In this document: piece by piece, positions 1 to 7,597 of the stretch | Layout: each line of letters starts with the position of its first letter | Numbering within the stretch: the first letter of the stretch is position 1 | Assembly (NCBI RefSeq): GCF_030546935.1 | Contig: NZ_JAUOPH010000003.1 | Location: 124,001-188,000, forward strand | Length of the DNA stretch: 64,000 bases | From: Marinobacter sp. 2_MG-2023 | Lineage (GTDB): Bacteria; Pseudomonadota; Gammaproteobacteria; Pseudomonadales; Oleiphilaceae | Reading direction: 5' to 3' | Translations under genes and position numbers: made by a program | The notes under the pieces: model-generated | Seen by the model: only the letters and a program-made list of their open reading frames with translations | What the model was told of the DNA's origin: nothing | The model's database searches: none

Positions 1-777
1 CACAATACTCGTGGACAAGACAAAAAAGTCTATGAGGAGTGCACGTTTTCGTATTGGGTGTCAGTTGCTGCGATGGCTCGGCAGATATTCTCCGAGTCCG
101 AGTCATTTGATGTGGCTATGCCAGATTACGTTTATCCCCCGCCAAGCCCTTGGTCATCTGTTCACGATCCTGATTACGTATGTTCTCAGGCCTGTACCAT
201 TACATTGGAAAACATTCACGTAAACAGAAACCAACTGGGTGAAACTTTCGATGTAACGGGTGAATTTAAAGGCGTGCAAGTTGGCATAAAGCTGGTACAC
301 CCTGAAAAACAAGGTGTGCCGGATTTTTCAGACTGGAATTGTCACGATCATAAGGTGGTTGTTCTTGCCATTGATATCTCTAGTGCTAGGTCGCAATTTC
401 AGCATTCAGAGACACCTCTCAAAGTCGTTCTCGCGAAATCCATGGCGAAAGAGTTGGACTGTAAAAGATGGCTCTATCACCCAAGGATGGCTCACTATCT
501 TGAGTCACACGATCGTGACGTGGAGAAATCCAGCTATCGGGAAGATTCACCACAGTTCCAGGTCCAAAAACAGAACCATCAACCATCTCAAGTAATTCCT
601 TCGGTACGGAAATCAGTAGGTTCAGGAATGTATCGAAACGACCGGGGTGAATATCTGTTTTATTGTCGACGTTGTAACCATCAGGTTTTTCTAAATGCTC
701 AACAATGCTTTTGTGAACTTTGCTCTGGTGTCATGTACCGAATCCATCGAGATCAGGTTAATGCCCGTAATCTTTGA
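1..777 (+). CDS. CoiA-like protein with C-terminal zinc ribbon (5' partial)
   Basis: The reading frame is open to the left edge, so the start lies outside the window and at least 258 residues are visible. The pattern resembles the CoiA-like competence/nuclease group: a region giving charged strands (residues about 80-110), a stretch 'VVVLAIDISSAR' where CoiA relatives have an 'IEIDLS' strand, then a segment ending 'KRWLYHPRM' that matches the usual W-h-x-P ending of that domain. The last 45 residues hold two Cys pairs (YCRRC and CFCELC), a zinc ribbon. CoiA-type proteins are thought to be PD-(D/E)XK-like nucleases. Family membership is inferred from pattern only, and the N-terminal part cannot be seen. 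A GTG at 58 is a possible internal start but upstream codons look coding. Confidence 0.5.
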   Translation, partial: HNTRGQDKKVYEECTFSYWVSVAAMARQIFSESESFDVAMPDYVYPPPSPWSSVHDPDYVCSQACTITLENIHVNRNQLGETFDVTGEFKGVQVGIKLVHPEKQGVPDFSDWNCHDHKVVVLAIDISSARSQFQHSETPLKVVLAKSMAKELDCKRWLYHPRMAHYLESHDRDVEKSSYREDSPQFQVQKQNHQPSQVIPSVRKSVGSGMYRNDRGEYLFYCRRCNHQVFLNAQQCFCELCSGVMYRIHRDQVNARNL

Positions 778-814
778 TTTGCTCGATAGCTCGTTCTCAT
801 AGAAGGACAGCGTT

Positions 815-1495
815 ATGTGTGGCCGCTACAACGTAATCGACGACCCTTTAGTCCAGGATCTTCTAGAAATCCTGGGCATACCTACACGCGTTCAATCCCG
901 CCTCAACATAGCACCAGGTGCAAAAGGCCAGATCGTCTACGAGACAAACCAGGGAAGAGCCCTGGAAGACGCTATCTGGTCACTGCTCATCGAACCAAAA
1001 CCCGATGGTAGAGGCTATCGCCCCTCACCAAAATACAGCACGTTCAACGCCCGATCAGGAAGCCTGGGCACCAGCCCACTCTGGAAAAAACGGTTTCACT
1101 CCCAGCGGGCCATTATCCCGGCCAGTGGATTCCACGAATGGACCGGGGAAAATGGGCGCAAGCAGTGCTACAACATTCATCCCGTTAATAGCGCAATCGC
1201 GTTTGCCGGGCTTTATGAGCTCTGGGGTTTCCAGGGTGATCTCGTACCTTCGTTTACCATCGTCACCCTGCCGCCACATCCGAACTTTAGGCACATTCAT
1301 CCGAAAAGCATTCCATTAATGTTGAGACCGGAGGATTTTGAACTGTGGCTGGACCCTCAGCTGACGAATACCGATCCGTTGCAGCATCTATTCAAGACGA
1401 GGATAGGTGAGCCTCTCTTCGTTGAGCCGATAAAGTCTCCGGAGAAACTTGAGATAGCGGGTGAAGTCGAAAGAATTGAAGCGGACGATGCCTGA
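815..1495 (+). CDS. SRAP-domain abasic-site processing protein (YedK/HMCES family)
   Basis: 226 residues, full length for the family. It begins Met-Cys-Gly-Arg, so Cys2 is exposed after Met removal. In YedK/HMCES this Cys forms a thiazolidine crosslink with abasic sites in single-stranded DNA. Other family signatures are 'RLNIAPG', 'ARSG', 'GFHEW' (catalytic Glu) and 'RHIHPKSIPLML' (catalytic His). The start is supported by AGAAGGA eight bases upstream. It lies between a CoiA-like gene and the cassette array, in accessory DNA. SRAP proteins are often carried on mobile elements and may protect abasic ssDNA or counter the SOS response. Confidence 0.93.
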   Translation: MCGRYNVIDDPLVQDLLEILGIPTRVQSRLNIAPGAKGQIVYETNQGRALEDAIWSLLIEPKPDGRGYRPSPKYSTFNARSGSLGTSPLWKKRFHSQRAIIPASGFHEWTGENGRKQCYNIHPVNSAIAFAGLYELWGFQGDLVPSFTIVTLPPHPNFRHIHPKSIPLMLRPEDFELWLDPQLTNTDPLQHLFKTRIGEPLFVEPIKSPEKLEIAGEVERIEADDA

Positions 1496-1845
1496 TCAGG
1501 AGTATGGCAGTGCAACCATAATTTGACAGCGCCTTGTAACCATAAACTGGCCAGGTATAGCCTAGATATGGTGTTATCGATGCGAGGCGTGATATCGAGG
1601 TGTATTTAAACAAAAGCGGACATTCGAGCCAAGGCTTTTTTACAGACTGCAAGCCAATCACAGCCATTTCATCCAGTATGATTGGCCGAGCAAATTGCAG
1701 ACGCTGAATGATTACATGGCAGAGATGGCCATGCTCGGCTAAGCTGTTGTTTTATTGATTTATGTGCAGCGCGATTGATGGTTCAAAGTCAGTAATAATG
1801 ACACAGTCAAATTTCTGCAATGATAAAGCGCGCTGCCTAATTGCT
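1496..1845. other. Gap with decayed coding remnant
   Basis: This stretch has no intact gene. A plus-strand open frame from about 1591 to a stop at 1740-1742 has protein-like composition (ending in a Trp/Tyr-rich segment with 'HSHFIQYDWPSK') but no start codon and a stop just upstream. It reads like the C-terminal end of a disrupted gene. I cannot assign its family. Confidence 0.35.
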
Positions 1846-1871
1846 GGTAGGTGGGAAGGATACGCTGCACC

Positions 1872-2666
1872 GTGATAGATCCCTGGAATCCAAACACTTT
1901 TAGCTTTGAACTTCAGCGTGTGCTTACAGCGGAATCACAGCTAGTTTTCGACTATCACTCTGAAGCACGCAGATTGATGGACGAGCATCTGAATAGCTCG
2001 CCTTATCAAAGCCTAAAGCCGAATCGATTTTCTTCAGCATACTTATCGTTTCAGGAGCATGAGCTGACACCGATACTGGCCCAGACTCGAATACGAGTAT
2101 GGCACTACGCCAGATTGTTGGAGCAAGAGGTGGATGCGATGCAACGAAGGCTCGTGCCTTCATCGTTGGAGTTTTTGAAAGAACGACTTCATGATCTTGT
2201 TGCTATGGAGCTGCTGACCCAAGAGGAAGCCGATAAGGTATTTAATGAGAGCCCCTTTCATTCACAAAGGGACTCTGGGTCGGGGAGGTTGTGGACTGTC
2301 ATCGTTCCACGGCATTGCAGCGATGGAGACGTTTCGGCTCTTCTTGGGAGCTGGGGAGGCGAGTCTGCGTATTTTTGGCTTTCAGATAAGTCTCTGGCTA
2401 CAAAACTGAGAAGTCTTGGATTGCCACGAATTCTTGAGATTGAGGCCGCACTTACAGACGGTCTCAACGCATTCAGTGCTTCAAATACAGTTATGGAAGC
2501 GTGGGCGAAGAAGCTGGGAGTCTGCGTAGTTCCGACTGGTTGCGATCTTGCCATTACGAATTGCCTCGGCACCGCTAAACTAATCCGGGTACATACTGAG
2601 GGCCAAAGCACGTTTGAGGCGGTAGCCAAGGCATACCCTGAAGGCGTGAGCGAGAAAATCACCTAA
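1872..2666 (+). CDS. Cassette-encoded hypothetical protein
   Basis: 264 residues from GTG 1872. An in-frame GTG at 1851 would lie inside the presumed cassette boundary box GGTAGGT (1846-1852), so the later start is preferred; AAGGA lies about 13 bases upstream. No domain is recognised. The N-terminal half is helical and charged, with a leucine-rich stretch around residues 85-125. The C-terminal half has a mixed alpha/beta look with 'VCVVPTGCDLAITN'. The stop codon is embedded in the R'' box ACCTAAC of the following attC, typical of integron cassettes. Function unknown. Confidence 0.75.
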   Translation: MIDPWNPNTFSFELQRVLTAESQLVFDYHSEARRLMDEHLNSSPYQSLKPNRFSSAYLSFQEHELTPILAQTRIRVWHYARLLEQEVDAMQRRLVPSSLEFLKERLHDLVAMELLTQEEADKVFNESPFHSQRDSGSGRLWTVIVPRHCSDGDVSALLGSWGGESAYFWLSDKSLATKLRSLGLPRILEIEAALTDGLNAFSASNTVMEAWAKKLGVCVVPTGCDLAITNCLGTAKLIRVHTEGQSTFEAVAKAYPEGVSEKIT

Positions 2667-2738
2667 CGATCGGCTGCACGGCGACCGATTTTCCGCCGCT
2701 TCGCAGCTCCAAACTGGCGCGTTTGCCGGGCGTTAACT
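2661..2738 (+). repeat. attC-like recombination site 1
   Basis: R'' box ACCTAAC at 2661-2667 overlaps the stop codon. R' box GTTAACT at 2732-2738. Between them an imperfect hairpin is formed by GCTGC-ACGGCG pairing with CGCCGC-TTC-GCAGC. Size is 78 bp. Confidence 0.72.
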
Positions 2739-2749
2739 GAGGGGGAACT

Positions 2750-3601
2750 GTGCATTTCTTCTACATGGACGAGTCGGGGGATACAGGGGCTAACCTTACC
2801 GATAAAGATCAACCAATATTTGTGCTAGGGGGCATCAGCCTGAGAGATGAAGGTTGGAACAAAACCCACGCCGAATGGGAAAAAAGAATAATCAGCTATT
2901 TCGGAGGCAACGTTCCCACAGGCTTCGAAATGCATTCCTGCGATCTGCTATCCCCAGAGGGAGAGGGTTTTTTCGAGGGGCATGCCATTGAGCGTCGGTT
3001 GGATCTCGCCAATCAAGCTATTGATCTGATCCTCGAGCGGAAACACGACGTGCATTTGATCGCTTTTGATAAAGCGAGAATGGCTGAAAATCAGTGCGGA
3101 AGCGACCTGAATTTTGATCCAAAAATTCCTTATCTTCTAGGTTTTGACTACCTCATCACCTATATCAATGAGGTGGTAAAAAGTAATCTAGGGCAGTCAG
3201 CTCGAGGCATGATTATTCTCGATGAAAAAGAAGAGCACATGCCCAAGGTTGAAGAGGTTTTTTACCACCGAAGGTTTGAAGATATTAAAAGTCACCGCGT
3301 GAAATGGATTGTAGAGTTCGCCTCAGCTGTAGACTCAGTGAAAAATCCTATGATCCAACTTTCTGATCTAGTAATACTGTGTGCTCGCAGATTTCTCGAG
3401 ATCGAAGAGGGCTATAAAAATCCGCCTGAAATGGTAAAGAAATTCTACGCCGATTGTTACTACAAGATTTATGGAAAACTCAAAAAGAAGAGCATTGTGA
3501 GTAGGGATGGTGCTCCCTACAAAGGATTGAATGACTATTTGGAAACCGTTCAAAGCAAACATAAAGCAGGCTGGAAAAAACGTTATGGGGTCAGCAGTTA
3601 A
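2750..3601 (+). CDS. DUF3800 domain protein
   Basis: 283 residues. It begins 'MHFFYMDESGD', the hallmark N-terminal acidic motif of DUF3800, followed by 'FVLGGISL' and later acidic motifs ('IILDEKEE', 'QLSDLVILCARR' near residues 205-215). DUF3800 proteins have an RNase H-like fold and are frequent in mobile and defence loci; their biochemical role is largely unproven. The start is GTG at 2750, supported by GAGGGGGAACT directly upstream. The gene fills one cassette whose 5' box (GTTAACT) and 3' R'' box (AGTTAAC) are exact complements. Confidence 0.88.
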   Translation: MHFFYMDESGDTGANLTDKDQPIFVLGGISLRDEGWNKTHAEWEKRIISYFGGNVPTGFEMHSCDLLSPEGEGFFEGHAIERRLDLANQAIDLILERKHDVHLIAFDKARMAENQCGSDLNFDPKIPYLLGFDYLITYINEVVKSNLGQSARGMIILDEKEEHMPKVEEVFYHRRFEDIKSHRVKWIVEFASAVDSVKNPMIQLSDLVILCARRFLEIEEGYKNPPEMVKKFYADCYYKIYGKLKKKSIVSRDGAPYKGLNDYLETVQSKHKAGWKKRYGVSS

Positions 3602-3671
3602 CAAAGTGGTCAACGGGTTTGTGCGGGTTCTCCAAGCGGCGTAGCCCAGGCTAGGCGACAGGATTATACGG
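3596..3671 (+). repeat. attC-like recombination site 2 (degenerate right end)
   Basis: R'' box AGTTAAC at 3596-3602 overlaps the stop codon. The expected R' box before the next start is degenerate; the best candidate is ATTATAC near 3663-3669. Internal CAACGGG and GCGGCGTAGCC segments resemble those of the neighbouring sites. Confidence 0.5.
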
Positions 3672-4508
3672 ATGGATCTGAGCAATAAGGAACGAGAATC
3701 CATAGGGCTGTGCATTTGCCTAGAGGCGGTTAACGAAATTGTTAATCATGCCGTACTAGATGTCAGGAAAAGCTCAAGAATTCCTGGTGAAGCCCTGATA
3801 TATTTCAAGGACTTGGTTCATCGCTCTCTGTTTATTATTCGAATTCTTGATTTTGCAAAAGAGGCCGGAGATAGCAAGTTGACGGGCGTTTCCGGTTCCT
3901 GTGTTGATATTCTTGAAAAGGTCTGTGTGGAAAGTGAACTTGGCACGGACGACAGCGTTCGAGAACTCAAAAGCGCCGTTAATAACCTTAAGCATTGGTT
4001 AGATCAAAAGTCGCCTATAAAGCTTTGGTTGCCCACTTTGAATCTGGATGCGGAGATAGAAGTATCAAGAATCGAGTTTCTCAAAATATCCGGAAACAGT
4101 TCAAAGCATAATATTTCGAGATTAACGGGTGTTTCGAAAGGCATCCGCACAATCCTTTCTGAGCATGGCTACGATGTTCCTATTGAGTTAATCCCACTCG
4201 CCTTAGAAGATTTTCAGGAGCATCTTGAGCAAAATTACTTCACCTACTATGCAACTTGGATGGCTGAGTTGTTGAATGAGATTCGCTGGGGAATTCAAAG
4301 GTACTTGGAGCCCTTGTATGCAGTGTCATACAAGCATCAGGAGGATGGATTCTCGTACAGGTTTGAGTTCCCCGAGGGTTTCAACCACGAGGTTCCCAAA
4401 CAATGGTTTTGGCGCTTGATGAATCACACTAGGTCGGGGCCATATATCGATAGCTTCCGAACCCCCGCTAGCCTAAGGGAGCAAAGCTCTCTTGAGTGGG
4501 GAATTTGA
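3672..4508 (+). CDS. Cassette-encoded hypothetical protein
   Basis: 278 residues, mostly helical, no signal peptide or membrane segment. It contains 'SGNSSKHN' near residue 140 and several Trp/Tyr-rich segments in the C-terminal half ('WFWRLMNH'). No family is recognised. It follows the DUF3800 cassette in the same orientation and is followed by a clear attC. An all-helical protein with a conserved-looking Lys-His segment could be a divergent HEPN-like fold, but there is no R-x4-6-H motif to support that. Confidence 0.75.
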   Translation: MDLSNKERESIGLCICLEAVNEIVNHAVLDVRKSSRIPGEALIYFKDLVHRSLFIIRILDFAKEAGDSKLTGVSGSCVDILEKVCVESELGTDDSVRELKSAVNNLKHWLDQKSPIKLWLPTLNLDAEIEVSRIEFLKISGNSSKHNISRLTGVSKGIRTILSEHGYDVPIELIPLALEDFQEHLEQNYFTYYATWMAELLNEIRWGIQRYLEPLYAVSYKHQEDGFSYRFEFPEGFNHEVPKQWFWRLMNHTRSGPYIDSFRTPASLREQSSLEWGI

Positions 4509-4515
4509 GCGCAAT

Positions 4516-4589
4516 GCCTAATCAATGCGTCAACGGGACCGGTTGTTCCGCTGCGCTCTACAAAACGGCCCGTTACGCCAGCGTTAGGC
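4516..4589 (+). repeat. attC-like recombination site 3
   Basis: R'' box GCCTAAT (4516-4522), R' box GTTAGGC (4583-4589). The internal arms AACGGG-A-CCG and CGG-CCCGTT pair with one unpaired A, the extrahelical-base arrangement known from attC sites. Confidence 0.78.
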
Positions 4590-4596
4590 TTTCTAT

Positions 4597-5481
4597 ATGA
4601 ATAATAGCCAAATATCTGAACTGCTCGTTGGAATAGACGCAGAATTAGCCGGGGATGGTTACACAATCCCTCAAAGGCCAATCCATGCGGTTATGAAGGT
4701 CGGTCAAACCTTAGGTTTGTCTCTGCCCATAACAAAACCCCAACAGGCTGACCAACACCCTTCTGCTACTAATTGGCCAATCGTAGAATCGATCTATCAA
4801 TGGTATGAGCACCGATACGGTGACAGGGTTAAGCAGGACTTTAGTCAAGGAACGATCGCGGTTCCGATCCGCGATGATATCTATACCGTCAAACTTCCAA
4901 TAGTTTATGGAGCAGTATCGTTTTACGCCGAGAGGCAGCGGCAAGCTAAGTCATCGAATGCTTCCCAGGGGCAGCGTAAATTTAACGTGCTTGATGCTTT
5001 CAAGGATCTTGCAGATGGGCTCCGGCAATCACTAACGGACGAGGAACTCCTTCACATCCACAGCTTGTTCGTATTCGCCCTGTCTACAATGCTGAGAGCA
5101 CGTTCGTTGGCAAAGGACCATCAGCTCATGTCCTTGGCTTTAACTGACGTCAGTACAGCCGCAAATCATTTAAGCGACAATCAGCGCGAGTACGGCTTAT
5201 CGAAATGGGCATCACTTCAGGCTGCTGAGAAATCGTTAAAATATGCGATCCAGTCGCAGACTGGCTCGCATCCTCGTGGCCATAATCTGCAAAAGCTCTA
5301 TGTGGATGCGGGAAACCAAGGCCTGGGTCATGATCTTCAGGATGCCGTTACCCATATACAATGCTCGGCGGGTGTCCGATACGGAGAGGAAATCGTTTCA
5401 CGAGGAGACGCCTTGGACGCGCACCATGCGTCGATTGTCGTCCTTAACGGGGTCACGGAGTTTGTGGAACGAAAAGCCTAA
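4597..5481 (+). CDS. HEPN-like domain protein (cassette gene)
   Basis: 294 residues. The C-terminal third (about 205-290) shows the HEPN pattern: 'WASLQAAEKSLKYAI' (W..L..AE..LK), then 'HPRGHNLQKL', then 'IQCSAGVRYGEE' and a final helix. HEPN domains are often RNases or toxins, or bind nucleotides; 'RGHNL' is the likely conserved polar site but is not a canonical R-x4-6-H. The N-terminal 200 residues are unrecognised. The gene sits in its own cassette, with exactly complementary boundary boxes GTTAGGC and GCCTAAC; the stop codon lies inside the R'' box. Possible defence or stress role by inference. Confidence 0.7.
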   Translation: MNNSQISELLVGIDAELAGDGYTIPQRPIHAVMKVGQTLGLSLPITKPQQADQHPSATNWPIVESIYQWYEHRYGDRVKQDFSQGTIAVPIRDDIYTVKLPIVYGAVSFYAERQRQAKSSNASQGQRKFNVLDAFKDLADGLRQSLTDEELLHIHSLFVFALSTMLRARSLAKDHQLMSLALTDVSTAANHLSDNQREYGLSKWASLQAAEKSLKYAIQSQTGSHPRGHNLQKLYVDAGNQGLGHDLQDAVTHIQCSAGVRYGEEIVSRGDALDAHHASIVVLNGVTEFVERKA

Positions 5482-5555
5482 CAAATTGTTCCAGTTCGTT
5501 CTGCACTTCCCCCACCGACGCCTAAGTCGGTAGCCGTGTATCATTAGCGTTTACT
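5476..5555 (+). repeat. attC-like recombination site 4
   Basis: R'' box GCCTAAC (5476-5482) overlaps the stop of the HEPN-like gene. R' box GTTTACT (5549-5555). An internal stem CCGAC...GTCGG is visible at about 5515-5530. Size is 80 bp. Confidence 0.7.
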
Positions 5556-5568
5556 TTTAGGAGTCCAA

Positions 5569-6243
5569 ATGTCGGACCTGGATACAAACACTCGCGATCG
5601 ATTGGTCTCTGTTGCTCAAGGAGTTTCGGGGGCGTGTCCAGTTGTCGGACCAATACTTTCGGAAGCAATAGGACAACTAATTCCGAATCAGCGATTAGAT
5701 CGAGTAGTCAGCTTCCTGAAAACCCTAGAAGAGGACTTTGCTAACCTCCAGTCTCGACTGGATTGCATCGAGCGTAACTCTGCAACTCCCGAAGGGCTAG
5801 ATATCTTGGAGGAAGGGATGCTCCAAGCGGCTCGATCCGTATCCAAGGACCGCCAAAAGTGGCTGGCTGCAATCGTGGGCAGCTCCCTTTCGTCGGAATC
5901 ACTAAAGTATGAGGAGAGCCGAAAACTCTTGAATCTCTACCGGGAGCTGGCCGACCCAGAACTGATTTGGTTAATCTACATTTCGGAGCCCCAAACACTA
6001 AGCTCGCCGTACCACCAAAAATTAATGGAGCAGTATCCGGATGTTCTTCACCCGGCATCTAGAAGTTATGGTAGGTCTCAAGAGGAAGCTGATCGTTCTG
6101 CTCTGCAAGATGGCTACAAAAATACACTTTTGCGTCTGGGATTAGCGACCTTAAAACAGAATAGTCAAACTTTAGAAATCTCCGCTTTGGGCCGCCTTTT
6201 GTTTCGTTACATTTCTGACGGCGGGGCTGGGAAAGAAAGTTAA
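5569..6243 (+). CDS. Cassette-encoded hypothetical protein
   Basis: 224 residues. The N-terminus has a small-residue-rich segment, 'GACPVVGPILSEAIGQLIP' (about 22-40), possibly membrane-associated. A predicted coiled coil follows (about 45-70), then 'SVSKDRQKWLAAIV' and a winged-helix-like C-terminus ending 'ISALGRLLFRYI'. AGGAG lies six bases before the ATG. The arrangement of a hydrophobic N-terminus, coiled coil and C-terminal helix-turn-helix-like region recurs in uncharacterised accessory proteins, but I recognise no named family. Confidence 0.75.
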   Translation: MSDLDTNTRDRLVSVAQGVSGACPVVGPILSEAIGQLIPNQRLDRVVSFLKTLEEDFANLQSRLDCIERNSATPEGLDILEEGMLQAARSVSKDRQKWLAAIVGSSLSSESLKYEESRKLLNLYRELADPELIWLIYISEPQTLSSPYHQKLMEQYPDVLHPASRSYGRSQEEADRSALQDGYKNTLLRLGLATLKQNSQTLEISALGRLLFRYISDGGAGKES

Positions 6244-6317
6244 TAATTTGCGTCACGCGGATGTCCTTGTTTTCCCTATGTTATGGCAAGGCCGCACCGG
6301 TGCGCTCCGCGTTATGT
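6238..6317 (+). repeat. attC-like recombination site 5
   Basis: R'' box AGTTAAT (6238-6244) overlaps the stop codon. R' box GTTATGT (6311-6317). The internal segment AAGGCCGCACCGGTGCG contains a short stem. Boxes are less canonical than at sites 3 and 4. Confidence 0.6.
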
Positions 6318-6329
6318 CCAAGGAAAGAT

Positions 6330-6890
6330 ATGGAACCGTTAGAATTCACCGCTGAAGTGATCAAAGCATTGGCCTGGCCATCAGCTGTGGTAATCGCTGT
6401 GGTTATTTTGCGGACTGAGGTGGCGAACTTACTTGGGCGAATTACGAAGATCAAACATAAAGATTCTGAAATTGACCTGGCGCAAGAGGTTCAAGCTGCG
6501 GCAAATAGTGCTGACAAAGTCTTAGGTAATTCTGCGAAGGTTGGTTTGGATTCGGAACAGGGTAGGGCTAGCAGACTAGCCGAGGACAGTCCTCGGGGTG
6601 CTATCTTAGATGCATGGCTCTCAGTGGAAGAAGCGATGACAGGGTATGAGAAAAGGCATGGTATCGAGTACGCGACGTCCCATGCGCCTCCTCATCAAAG
6701 GATTCAAAGTATCCAGTGGAGCGATCTAGACAAATCTTCATTGGGGCAAGGCGTATTGCAGATGCTGCAAAAGCTGAGGCGAATACGAAACGAGGCAGTC
6801 CATAGCAGTGATGCGGAAATTACTTCGGAAACTGCTCGAGAATATGCAAGTTTGGCCGCAAGGGTTAGAGCTAAACTCGAAGAGGCATAA
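6330..6890 (+). CDS. Membrane-anchored HEPN-like protein (cassette gene)
   Basis: 186 residues from ATG 6330. An in-frame ATG at 6261 lies upstream of the cassette boundary box and would translate the attC, so it is rejected; AAGGAAAG precedes the chosen start. One transmembrane helix is seen at about 10-28 ('ALAWPSAVVIAVVIL'). The C-terminal half carries 'LRRIRNEAVHS', an R-x4-H motif (R-NEAV-H) typical of HEPN/DUF4145-like proteins. A membrane tether plus a possible HEPN ribonuclease fits an abortive-infection-like role, by inference. This is the last clear cassette of the array; its R'' box GCATAAC matches its 5' box GTTATGT at six of seven paired positions. Confidence 0.75.
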   Translation: MEPLEFTAEVIKALAWPSAVVIAVVILRTEVANLLGRITKIKHKDSEIDLAQEVQAAANSADKVLGNSAKVGLDSEQGRASRLAEDSPRGAILDAWLSVEEAMTGYEKRHGIEYATSHAPPHQRIQSIQWSDLDKSSLGQGVLQMLQKLRRIRNEAVHSSDAEITSETAREYASLAARVRAKLEEA

Positions 6891-6951
6891 CCAAGGAGAA
6901 CCGACCAATTTTCCGCTGCCGCTTTGAAGCGGCTAAGCCCAAGCGTTATCG
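6885..6951 (+). repeat. attC-like recombination site 6
   Basis: R'' box GCATAAC (6885-6891) overlaps the stop codon. R' box GTTATCG (6945-6951). The internal hairpin CCGCTTTGAAGCGG is perfect. Size is 67 bp. Confidence 0.7.
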
Positions 6952-7480
6952 CACTATCTGAATGTTCGCTTTGCGACCGTAGCTTCAGTTTGTACCTCAG
7001 CCAATCAACCTGCGAACATTCCTGTTTCAGTCGCACCGCTGATTAACGTTTTCCACCCTTGGTATTTCGCCAGTGCCCCGCCGCCAATCGCTGGACCGCT
7101 CACTCCTGAGTTATGCCGTTAAGTTCGACTCCTTCTCAGCATTCTGGAAGCCAGCCGGAATTTCCAATGGTGTCAGGAACACCGAGCAAAAAGGCGGACA
7201 CACTTCAGTACCAACGGCCGGCCAAAAAATGGGTTCAAGAACATTATCAGCGCCACCTTCCCACCAATTGCGTTCACTACTTCAAGAAAGATAGCAAGTG
7301 GTCAATTTGCAAACGCGAAACTCGCACGAGCGATGGAAGATGACCCCCAATACGCGCTTTATGGTCTGTTCTTCTTGTGAGAACGTCATGGCGAAAAAAG
7401 GACTAAATTAGCTCCCCGATTAGGTCGCCATGCCCCCTATCTTGGCGGCCACTCCCTCCCCTTTACCACCATAACTATAT
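6952..7480. other. Gap between cassette array and hip operon
   Basis: No convincing gene is seen. It holds copy 1 of a dispersed repeat (6957-7009). A second possible attC-like pair, GATTAAC (7041-7047) and the consensus-perfect GTTAAGT (7118-7124), encloses no gene. A short plus-strand frame to 7343 ('KADTLQYQRPAKKW...') may be a gene fragment. Confidence 0.4.
6957..7009. repeat. Dispersed ~53 bp repeat, copy 1
   Basis: Begins TCTGAATGTTCGCTTTGCGA and runs to AATCAAC. Nearly the same sequence recurs at 16046-16099, and a 21 bp part at 9544-9564. Copy 1 is bounded by a perfect 10 bp inverted repeat, GAATGTTCGC (6960-6969) and GCGAACATTC (about 7012-7021). Confidence 0.75.
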
Positions 7481-7580
7481 TGCAAGTATACTTGTTGGGT
7501 TTTTGTCCGGTCGCTCTATAATTATAAGTATACTTGCAATATTTCCCTCGATATCCAATAATACTGCAAGTATTCTTGCA
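7481..7580. promoter_or_regulatory. Triple palindromic operator upstream of hipA-like gene
   Basis: Three near-identical palindromes are present: TGCAAGTATACTTG (core AAGTATACTT at 7484-7493), ATAAGTATACTTGCA (core 7526-7535) and TGCAAGTATTCTTGCA (core 7568-7577). Core centres are 42 bp apart in both intervals, four helical turns. The last lies about 20 bp before the hipA start. They are presumably bound by the HipB-like protein encoded downstream. Confidence 0.85.
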
Positions 7581-7597
7581 ATGTATGGTGGTCGCGC

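Larger units (their letters stand above)
1846..6951 (+). mobile_element. Integron cassette array without integrase (CALIN-type)
   Basis: Six consecutive single-gene units, all on the plus strand, are separated by 67-80 bp attC-like sites at 2661, 3596, 4516, 5476, 6238 and 6885. R'' boxes (near RYYYAAC) overlap or closely follow each stop codon. R' boxes (near GTTRRRY) lie just upstream of each next start. Complementarity between the box at a cassette's 5' end and its own 3' R'' box is perfect for the cassettes holding the DUF3800 gene (GTTAACT/AGTTAAC) and the HEPN gene (GTTAGGC/GCCTAAC). It is 6 of 7 for the last cassette (GTTATGT/GCATAAC). No IntI gene is present in the window. Confidence 0.8.

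Noticed and set aside
812..818. GTTATGT before the SRAP gene as an attC R' box
   Set aside because: No matching R'' box is found upstream within 130 bp or after the SRAP stop codon, so the gene is not called a cassette.
6261..6890. Longer version of the membrane HEPN-like protein starting at 6261
   Set aside because: It would translate through the attC site and cassette boundary; the ATG at 6330 has a better ribosome site and starts just before the membrane helix.
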